Shown: piece after piece, positions 56,156-64,000 of the stretch | Layout of the letters: every line of letters begins with the position of its first letter | Numbering within the stretch: position 1 is the first letter of the stretch | From: Azolla caroliniana | Lineage: Eukaryota; Polypodiophyta | DNA: 64,000 nt | Direction of reading: 5' to 3' | NCBI GenBank assembly: GCA_043228905.1 | Contig: JBHGNT010000010.1 | Location: forward strand, 13,764,001-13,828,000 | Translations under genes and position numbers: made by a program | The notes under the pieces: model-generated | Database searches by the model: none | Seen by the model: only the letters and a program-made list of their open reading frames with translations | What the model was told of the DNA's origin: nothing

Positions 56156-57769
56156 CAATCTTCGACCTTCTCCCGGAGCTAGTGATATCTCCTCTGGATG
56201 TGCTTGGTCCGGGAGTGGTAGGCCGCGTTCTTTGTGAGGTGGATGGAACTTTGACGGTCGCAGTGGAGATGCAATTCCTCATGTCGAATCCCTACCTCTA
56301 TGATGAAGTCCTTCATCCAAAATTACCTCTTTACCAACTTCTACAGCCGCAATGTACTCCGCTTCCATTGTCGACAGTGCAACAGACTTCTGCAGCCTCG
56401 ACTGCCATGATACGGCTCTCCCTGCATATGTCATGACATATCTGGATGTAGATCGGTTGGTATCCGTATCAGCTGACATATTCGAATTCGTGAATCCTTC
56501 AATTTGGGGTTTTCCTAAGCGAATATGTCAGCCGACATATCCTTCAAGTTGCCGAATCGGAGGCACATACTCGAGGTGCCTTTCAAGTAATGGAGTATCC
56601 ACTTAACCATTGTCCAATGTTCTCTTCCCAGATTGCTCATGAACCGGATGACCACTCCGAGTGCATATCCTATATCCGGTTGGGTACACACCATTGCGTA
56701 CATCAAGCTTCCGATGGCAGAGGCATATGACACCTTCATCATTTCTAACTTCTCTGTCTTTGTCTTCGGACTTCGTTTTACGGACAACTTGCCACTTGTT
56801 GGATGTGTCGATCCGACCGGCTTCGCATCTATCATGCTGAACCGTTGCAACACCTTCGTCTCGTACTTCTCATGTGACATCCACAATAGCTTCTTCGGCC
56901 GGTCCCGTACTATGTGCATCCCCAATATCTGTCTCACCGGACCTAAATCTTTTATTGAGAAGGTCCGGTTCAAGGCCTTATTTAGATTCCCGATTTTGGT
57001 CGGTTTGGTCCGACGATCACCATGTCATCCACATATAGCAGGAGCATTAGGAAGTCTCCTCCAATGAACTTCTTCACAAATACACAGTGGTCAACATTCG
57101 TCTTGCGGTATCCTTGATCGGTTATGAAGGAGATGAACTTTCGGTACCATGGTTGGGGAGCTTGCTTTAGCCCGTATAAGCTCTTCTTCAACATGCACAC
57201 CAGGTGCTCCTTCCCTTTCTTGACAAATCCCTCCGGCTGCTGCATGTAGATCTCTTCTTTGAGGTCATCGTGTAGGAATGTTGTTTTGACATCTAGTTGC
57301 TCTACCTCTCGAGGTCCATGCTTGCCGCTATGCTCAACACAATCCAGATAGATGTCATTTTTAATATCAGGTCAAAGGTCTCGTCGAAATCCACTCCGTT
57401 CTTTTGCTGGAACCTCTTCACCATGATCCCCACTTTGTATCTTGGTGGATTTCAGGCGTCTCCCACTTTCAGCTTGTACACCCACTTGTACACCCACTTG
57501 TTCCATCTATTTATATGTGTGGTTCTCATGCAGGGAATCCATCTCGTCCTGGATGGCGCTTAACCACATGCGGCTGTGGCTATTTTTCTTCGCTTCCTCG
57601 AAGCTTTCTAGCTCCCCCTCATCGGTTAGTAACACATGCTCTACATCTGGAAATCTCCAGGGGGGGGGCTTCTCTCTCTGAGAGGATATCTTCTTCCTCG
57701 GTCTTTGTCCATTGGTTCCTCTCTGTTTTTGTAGAGAAACGAATCCTCGATCGACATGAAGGAATGCAC
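56156..57769 (-). pseudogene. Copia-N fragment (RT and RNase H)
   Basis: Minus strand, same lineage as Copia-H/K: SHSRMWLSAIQDEMDSLHEN (57560), [37 protein letters not shown], intact LLLYVDDMVIVG (57020), SIKDLGPVRQILGMHIVRDR, KPVGSTHPTSGKLS, MYAMVCTQPDIGYALGVV and RNase H (YVMTYAGRAVSWQSRLQKSV, 56440). Several frameshifts are present. It is cut on the left by the Copia-M LTR end and on the right by the Copia-O LTR. Confidence 0.8.
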
Positions 57770-58339
57770 TGAAATACACCGTTAGGAAACACAGGAAAAA
57801 AACAGTGTACACAGATTTTATGTGGAAACCCTAAAGCAGGCGAAAACCACAGAGAACGGAGCTTCACTATACAGTGGATATACAATGACAAGATTAGAGT
57901 ACAACAGTCTCTACACCGAGTGTATCAACCGTGCAAGGCTCTTGGCGTATGCTGTTACAGAACACAACTATGGCGTCGCTCGCTCAGTCTCTCTTAATGT
58001 TCTCACTCTTCTCTATATTTTTCTACAACAGAGGATCACACACTTGTCACACTAAATTTTGTTTTTCCTAGGTGTATTTATACTAATAAACAGAATGGGC
58101 TATTTAAAATATTGGGCATTATTACTATCCAATAATAATAATAATAGTCTTACTAATCAGCCGACTCATTCGTCGACTGTTGGGTCGGTTCGACTAGTCG
58201 ACCTGGTCATCGACCATCCGATCAGCTCGACTAGTCGGTTGTGTCTTTGACCTCAATCAACTCTCTCTGAGTCAGCTCCTCAACTGTCGGCTCTCTCCGA
58301 GCAGTCAGTTCCTACCACTTGAAGGACATATTCCTAACA
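57770..58339 (-). repeat. 3' LTR of Copia-O
   Basis: On the minus strand it starts TGTTAGGAATATGTCC at 58339 and ends near 57770 (GTGTATTTCA). The purine-tract complement ACTCCCCCCTCAC follows at 58341. Repeated CGACTAGTCGA-type motifs lie at 58150-58245. The left boundary is the less certain one. Confidence 0.6.
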
Positions 58340-59098
58340 AACTCCCCCCTCACTCATGTGGGGAGAAGTCTATTATTCCTGTCCCCCTATCGAGAGACTC
58401 TAAGTCGGTCCATCGGTAGGTTCTTTGTCAGCATGTCAGATCCATTGTCATCAGTATGGATCTTTATGAGGGTAAACTCTTCTTCTTCGATTTTCTCTTG
58501 TAGCTAGTGATACCTTCTCTGTATGTGTTTGGTCCGTGAGTGGTATGCAACATTCTAGGCTAGATGTATGACACTCTGGCTGTCACAGTGAAGCAAGTAA
58601 TCCTTTTGCTTCATCCCCAACTCACTTATAAAGTTTCTCATCCAAATCAACTCCTTGCCGACCTCTACCGCTGCCATGTACTCTGCCTTTGTGGTCGACA
58701 AGGCCACAGATTTTTGTAGTCGTGACTGCCACAACACTACTCCCCCTACATAGGTCATCACGTACCCTGATGTGGGTCGGCATGTCCAACATGTCCAAGT
58801 CAGTAAACCCTTCGAGCATGGGTTTTCTGACACCATACTTAAGACACAAACCCGAGGTGCCTTTTAAGTATCTGAGTATCCATTTCACTGCTCTGCTGCC
58901 CAGTGTTCTTGTCCTAGACTACTCATGTATCGGCTTATTGTTCCCACAGAAAATGCTATGTTTGGTCTTGTGCAGACCATAGCGTACCTTAGACTGCTGA
59001 CGAATGAGGCTTATGGTACTTTCCTCATCTCAGCCTTTTCTTTCTCCCCTCTCGAGCATTGCTTTGCATTTCACTTGCACTTAGTCGGCAACACAGAG
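58340..59098 (-). pseudogene. Copia-O RNase H fragment
   Basis: Minus strand: SGYVMTYVGGVVLWQSRLQK, KAEYMAAVEVGKELIWMRNF and LHCDSQSVIHLA, with RT-tether sequence up to about 59030. It is broken by frameshifts and interrupted at 59099 by the chromodomain element. Confidence 0.75.
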
Positions 59099-59498
59099 TG
59101 TCATGATATGGCAAGACTCGAACCCATGACCTTATGCTACATGGGTCAAGCTCTTACCATTAGACTATGAATTGTAATTTGTAAAATATTATTTTTATTT
59201 ATGTTTAATCATAGAAAATTGATGTATATTCTAGATCTCTCTGGAACATTCTAGAAGCTTCAGGATTATTCCTAAAAACACTATAAAAGGAGGCACAAGG
59301 CATTGTTTTGAACCAAATTGGTTCAACGCCAGTCTTAAGCCTCTTAGCCGATTTGTACTTATCCTTCATATAATATAAGAGCTGTTGTCATCATCCTATC
59401 TCTCTCTCTCCTCTTCTCACTTCCTCTCTCTCGGGAATCTTACGCAGTCCCGTCCTCTTAGTACTAATTCCATCTCTGCTTTAGTACTATTCCTGACA
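59099..59498 (+). repeat. 5' LTR of the chromovirus
   Basis: It starts TGTCATGATATGG and ends CCTGACA. It contains an antisense tRNA/SINE-head-like block (59105-59168), a TATA box CTATAAAAGG (59281-59290), then the palindrome-like TTGAACCAAATTGGTTCAA (59308-59326), where transcription should start, and a TC run (59398-59412). The right LTR differs by a few substitutions and a 20-22 bp insertion near 63960. Confidence 0.88.
59105..59168 (-). other. tRNA/SINE-head-like block inside the LTR
   Basis: On the minus strand it reads TAGTCTAATGGTAAGAGC (A-box-like), followed by GGTCATGGGTTCGAGTC (B-box-like). The spacing resembles the tRNA-derived heads of plant SINEs. It does not fold into a clean tRNA cloverleaf. 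The right LTR has the same block at 63606-63669. Confidence 0.5.
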
Positions 59499-59500
59499 GT

Positions 59501-59512
59501 TTGAACCAATTT
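59501..59512 (+). promoter_or_regulatory. Self-primer-binding site of the chromovirus
   Basis: TTGAACCAATTT begins two bases after the LTR. It is perfectly complementary to AAATTGGTTCAA at 59315-59326, about 30 bases after the TATA box, that is at the expected RNA 5' end. No TGG-initiated tRNA site is present. Confidence 0.65.
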
Positions 59513-59572
59513 TTTTCTTTCCTCCAGCCTACTTGTCGTTCTCCCTCATCCTCCTACCCTTTTCCCTCTACT

Positions 59573-60560
59573 ATGGCTATTGTTAGCGCCCAAGAATATC
59601 AATCCGTTTTCTCCGAGTTACAATGCCTAAAAGAAAAGTTTGTTGCCCTGGAACAAGAAAACCAACGGCTGATAGGGGATCTGCAACAAATCGCTCTAGA
59701 AAAGCAACAAACGCAGCAACAACATGGGGAGTTAGCGTTACGGGTGCAACAACTCGAAGCGGCATTGCAACAACAAGGATCAAGTCCCCAAGGATTTCAT
59801 AAAGAGTCGAAGATTGGACTTGTGAAATTTGATGGAACGCGATTGCAATTCAGGGGATTCCTTAATTAGGTACGATTAGTCCTCCAAATGCATCCTTCCC
59901 GATACCCCACTGATGCATCCCGAGTTGGCTTAATAGGCACGTTGCTTAGTGGCTTAGCCTTAGCATGGTTCGCTTCGCTTCTAGAAAAACAATCGCCCTT
60001 GCTTAATAACTTTGAAGATTTTATTAGTGAGTTCAAAGCCTGCTTTGGAGACACCGACAGCATCAGGACGGCGATCAACAAGATCCGGCGATTGCGTCAA
60101 GGCGATCGTCCAGCCTCGGCCTACGCGGCGGATTTCCGCCTACTCGCTTCCGACATACCCTGGGATGATCAAGCACTAATGGAGCAGTTTCGCTATGGCC
60201 TGCGAAATGATGTCAAAGATCTACTTCTAACCTTCCCCGAAGAACCAAAGTCTCTTACGGAGGCAATCAGTCGAGCAGTCCGATGTGACAACCGCCTTTT
60301 CGAACGGCGTTCGAAACGTCAATTACAGATACCACGCGCTAGGCCGGAGCCCACTTATGCCGCAGTCGTGGCTAGACCATTTGCACGAGACATACCTCAA
60401 GCAAATACTTCGACACCGATGGAGATCGATACCATGCGTTGACGTGGCTCATTATCGGAAGAAGAAAAGCAACGACAACGTGCAAATCAATTATGTCTTT
60501 ATTGCAGTGGACCAGGGCATATCACAATCAATTGTCCCCATAAGCCAAGAAGACAGGTAA
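59573..60560 (+). pseudogene. Chromovirus gag
   Basis: The start codon is at 59573. It has a coiled-coil N-terminus (FSELQCLKEKFVALEQENQRL), a capsid-like part (IGTLLSGLALAWFASLLEKQ, FKACFGDTDSIRTAINKI) and a CCHC knuckle, CLYCSGPGHITINC, at about 60502-60540. In-frame TAG (59867, Trp site by context) and TGA (60440, Arg site) interrupt it. All parts are in one frame. Confidence 0.85.
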
Positions 60561-60870
60561 ATCAAATTGTAGCCTGTACTAAACCCGAGTCAATTCTTCC
60601 CTCAGGAGTGTCTGATAGTATTAATAGTACTAATAGAGTGTTTGATAGTATTCATAGTACTAATAGCCCAAGTATCTCAAATAAATTTGAAATCCTTAGT
60701 CAATTAGATGAAGAGTTAAACGATTGAGTCCAGCCAAAATAGGAGTCGTTTGGTTGGACAACAGCCCTAGATCTGTATAGCCCATTAGTGGTTCCATTCC
60801 TTCCAAGCAAGTTAGCAATGTGTTCCTAGCCCAAGTCATTGTTAGTACTAAAAGTACTCCCCCAGTACCC
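60561..60870 (+). other. Spacer between gag and protease with AGTACTAAT repeats
   Basis: It contains two imperfect 31-bp copies of a GTGTYTGATAGTATT...AGTACTAATAG unit (60605-60668), with further AGTACT motifs. Coding potential is weak and it probably is decayed gag-pol linker. Confidence 0.5.
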
Positions 60871-62208
60871 GTCCTAGCACTTTTAGATTCCGGAGCTAAT
60901 AAAGTCACCATCCGGAATAGGTATGCACTTCCTCTTATATCAAGTCTTTTAGAGTGAGTTAATGGTGCCAAGTTTTTTACTAAAATCGACCTACGAGGAG
61001 CATATAACCTCGTGCGGATCCGACCGGGAGATGAGTGGAAGACCGCCTTTAGCACGCGGTATGGGCATTTCGAGTATACTGTTATGCCGTTTGGCCTAAC
61101 CAATGCACCCGCAGTCTTCCAACACATGGCAAATGATATATTCAGAGACCTCTTGGATATCTGTTTGATCATTTATCTGGATCATCTATTGATTTATTCG
61201 AAGACCCAGGAAGAGCACGATTCTCATGTACTATTAGTACTAAAGCGACTCCGCGAGAATGGTCTTTATGCCAAGCTAGAAAAATGTAGCTTTGACTGCA
61301 AGCAAGTGGAATTTCTAGGCTACGTCAGCTCCTCAAAGGGCATCGCCATGGATCCAGCTAAAATCCAAACTATACTAGAGTGGCAAATTCCACAGTCGGT
61401 ACGAGATGTACAATTTTTTCTAGGTTTTGCTAACTTCTACCGTAAGTTTATACAGGATTACTCGAAGATTATTTTACCTCTCACACAACTTACGAAGAAG
61501 GGCCAAGCACTTCTTTGGTCCATAGAAGCAGATATGGCTTTTCAACATCTTAAGAAAGCCTTTACATCAACATCGATTCTAGCTCATGTGGATACAAGCA
61601 AACCATTCATCATGGAGGCCGACGCATCAGATTTCGCCCTCGGTAGCATCCTTTCTCAACAAGGCGATAAAGAAGAGTTGCATCCGGTGGCTTTCCATTC
61701 GCGCAAATTCGATGTCGCAGAAATCAACTACGAAATACATGACAAGGAGTTATTAGCCATCGTGGATTCATTTGTACAATGGCGGCATTTCTTAGAGGGC
61801 TCTCCACATCAGGTCATTGTCTTTAGCGATCATAAAAATCTTGCTTATTTTCAGAATGCTCGTGTACTAAATCGACGGCAAGCTCGGTGGGCACAATTCC
61901 TCACGCGTTTCGACTTCAAAATCACATATCCACCGGGGAAGCAGCAAGGAAAAGCAGATGCACTATCACGGCGTTCATATCTTGCACCTCGTCCTGGTGA
62001 CGCAACATTTGATAATCAAAAGCAAGTAATCTTGGGACCAACACGATTGCACACGACGCGGATTTTTCACACCCCGATGGATTCACGGATTACCGATGAC
62101 ATACGTGCAACCTTGAAGACGGATAGTTTTGCTCAAGACATCCTGGTGCACATTGATACTTCTCGGGCATCCTGTTCTCGGTCTCAACAACCAGGTATTG
62201 ACTACTGA
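60871..62208 (+). pseudogene. Chromovirus protease (partial), RT and RNase H
   Basis: Protease VLALLDSGANKVTIRN (60871) runs, after TGA at 60955, straight into mid-RT (AKFFTKIDLRGAYNLVRIRP). The RT finger region is therefore deleted. The catalytic motif reads YLDH (61177-61188) where YxDD is expected. It continues with LEKCSFDCKQVEFLGYVSS and RNase H (MEADASDFALGSILSQQG, YEIHDKELLAIV, FSDHKNLAYFQ, QGKADALSRR). TGA at 62206 sits at a Trp-like site. Confidence 0.88.
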
Positions 62209-63599
62209 CAATTCGAATATCATGATGGTTTGTTATTCTTTAAAAAGCGCGTATATGTCCCCGATTGCTCCTGTCGCCTTCAAATCGTCCAACATTGTCA
62301 CGACACCCATATGGCGGGACATTTCGGTAGTACTAAGACGTTGGAGCTAGTGCAGCGATCTTTTTGGTGGCCCCACATGCGCCGTTTTGTTGACGACTAC
62401 GTTCGAACCTGTGATGCTTGTTGCCGAGCAAAGATGCCACGACACCATCCATATGGCTTGTTGGAACCCTTACCGATTCCAAGTAAGCCGTGGCAGTCTA
62501 TTTGTCTTGATTTTATCACAGATCTGCCGGTCTCGAAGGGGTTCGATGCTATCCTAACCGTCGTCGATCGATACACGAAGATGGCACATTTTGTGCCATG
62601 TACTAAAGCCATCACTAGCGAGGAAACCGTCGCTCTTGTTATGCGTGAGGTATTTCGGCATCATGGCCTCCCAGACAGTATTATCAGTGACCGAGGCCCG
62701 TAATTCGTCTCCAAATTTTGGCAGCATCTCTTCAAGATGCTCAAGTCTCCTACAACCTCTCCTCCGGCTACCATCCTCAGACCGACGGGCAGGCGGAACG
62801 AACAAACCAAACGCTGGAGCAATATCTCCGGTGTTTCCTGAGTTATCAATAGGACGATTGGGCTGAGATTCTCCACTTTGTGGAGTTTGCGTATAATAAT
62901 GCTATTCACTCCTCGACTCGGGTCTCCCCATTTTTCGCTTATACCGGTTTCCATCCTCGCTGGTCAGTGATCGACACTCCGGAGCTACCTACCAACCCTC
63001 GTGCCGAGGATCATTTGGAGAGGCTACGCAAGATCCAGATGGATCTCTCTACGCACCTTCGTCATGCTCAACACACACAGAAGACTTATGCGGATCGTCA
63101 TCGGATTCCCTCCTCTTTTGCCATCGGAGATTGAGTATGGCTCTTACGTCGTCACATCAAGACTACTCGATCGTGCGACAAGTTGGATTATCGACGACTC
63201 GGTCCCTTCCGTATTACGGGTAAGATTAATGATGTCACCTTCCGCCTTGATCTCCCTCCGTAGCTTTAGATACATCCGGTTTTCCATTGTTCTCTTCTTG
63301 AACCTTATAAAGCAAACACCATTCCCGATCGTGTGACACCACCGCCGCCCCCGCTGGAGTTGGACGCCGGCCCAGAGTATGAAGTTGCTGCCATCCTCGA
63401 TTCCAAACTTGTTCGCAACAAACTTTATTACTTGGTCGATTGGCTCGGTTATAGTCCGAGCGAACGTACCTGGGAACCTGTCGAGCATGTTGCCAATGCA
63501 CAGGATCTTCTTGTCGATTTCCACCGAAAGTATCCGAACAAAACCCGGTCCACAATTAGCGCCGACTCGTTCCACTCATCGTCTTTAAGGGGGAGATAG
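62209..63599 (+). pseudogene. Chromovirus integrase with C-terminal chromodomain
   Basis: HHCC zinc region (HCHDTHMAGHFGS ... TCDACCRAK), D in ICLDFITDLP, D in IISDRGP and, after a frameshift near 62745, E in GQAERTNQ. Stops lie at 62701 and 62851 and another after GD at 63132. The chromodomain is intact at about 63370-63540: EYEVAAILDSKLVRNKLYYL, VDWLGYSPSERTWEPVEHV. The final TAG (63597-63599) is part of the purine tract AAGGGGGAGATAG and touches the LTR. The chromodomain would direct integration to marked chromatin. Confidence 0.9.
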
Positions 63600-64000
63600 T
63601 GTCATGATATGGCAAGACTCGAACCCATGACCTTATGTTACATGGGTCGAGCTCTTACCATTAGACTATGAATTATAATTTGTAAGATATTATTTTTATT
63701 TATGTTTTATCATAGAAAATTGATGTATATTCCAGATCTCTCTGGAACATTCTAGAAGCTTCAGGATTATTCCTAAAAACACTATAAAAGGAGGCACAAG
63801 GCATTGTTTTGAACCAAATTGGTTCAACACTAGTCTTAAGCTTCTTAGCCGATTTGTACTTATCTTTCATATAATATAAGAACTGCTGTCATCATCCTAT
63901 CTCTCTCTCTCCTCTTCTCACTTCCTCTCTCTCGGGAATCTTACGCAGTCCCATCCTCTTAGTACTAATAGTATTGTTCTTCTTAGTACTAATTCCATCT
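63600..64000 (+). repeat. 3' LTR of the chromovirus (incomplete)
   Basis: It matches 59099-59480 with a 20-22 bp insertion rich in AGTACTA and TTCTT near 63960-63985. The end lies beyond the window. Confidence 0.88.

Larger units (their letters stand above)
59099..64000 (+). mobile_element. Chromodomain Gypsy element (chromovirus), right LTR runs off the window
   Basis: The left LTR is at 59099-59498 and the right LTR from 63600, with about 4.1 kb between. Gag with zinc knuckle, protease, RT, RNase H, integrase and a C-terminal chromodomain are all recognisable. A deletion joins protease to mid-RT, and several stops are present. The self-priming signal and chromodomain type fit the Tf1/sushi/Tcn1-like group known from fungi and non-seed plants. 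Confidence 0.9.

Noticed and set aside
1-64000. Host single-copy genes, rRNA or ordinary tRNA genes
   Set aside because: None seen on either strand. All substantial coding sequence belongs to transposable elements, apart from the organelle fragment.

Overview
The window is a stack of nested transposable elements from a plant-like nuclear genome. I found no gene I would call a host single-copy gene. Several signs point to a land plant, perhaps a non-seed vascular plant such as a lycophyte. Copia elements are primed by initiator-Met tRNA. A mitochondrial nad5-like fragment carries a group II intron end and an unedited CGG codon. A Tcn1/Tf1-like chromodomain element is present, and one gene pair has GT-AG introns. 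The organism call is inference only.

1-7796: the 3' end of a GC-rich Gypsy element (family G1, LTR 804-1452) sits in Copia-B (+, to 3494), which sits in Copia-C (-, 3495-7796). The 5' LTR of Copia-C holds the mitochondrial fragment (about 7540-7752).

7797-26942: an old Gypsy element (Gypsy-D, +) is cut into pieces by a full-length G1 element (8264-15194, flanked by ACGT), a solo Copia LTR (16137-16831, TSD TACTA) and a full-length Copia-E (18020-23362, TSD ACATG). Gypsy-D carries extra coiled-coil coding sequence after the integrase and ends with an LTR at 26542-26942.

26474-49490: a large inverted duplication with arms of about 3.0 kb (26474-30210 and 37871-49490). Its spacer holds Copia-H, which is interrupted by a small pol-less Gypsy-J. 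The left arm is interrupted by a solo LTR. The right arm is interrupted by an 8.2-kb AT-rich DNA transposon (about 40543-48770). This transposon carries two divergent genes: a multi-exon ParB-domain plus beta-class DNA methyltransferase gene (-), and a DDD transposase-like gene of the DUF7869 type (+). Both copies are decayed. This pairing is the most novel item in the window.

49491-59098: Copia fragments K, L, M, N and O, many joined at illegitimate breakpoints.

59099-64000: a chromodomain Gypsy element. Its primer-binding site matches its own predicted RNA 5' end (self-priming), and its LTR begins with an antisense tRNA/SINE-head-like sequence.

Most reading frames are broken. Many in-frame stops are explained by C:G to T:A transitions at Trp, Arg or Gln codons, as expected from deamination of methylated cytosines in silenced repeats.
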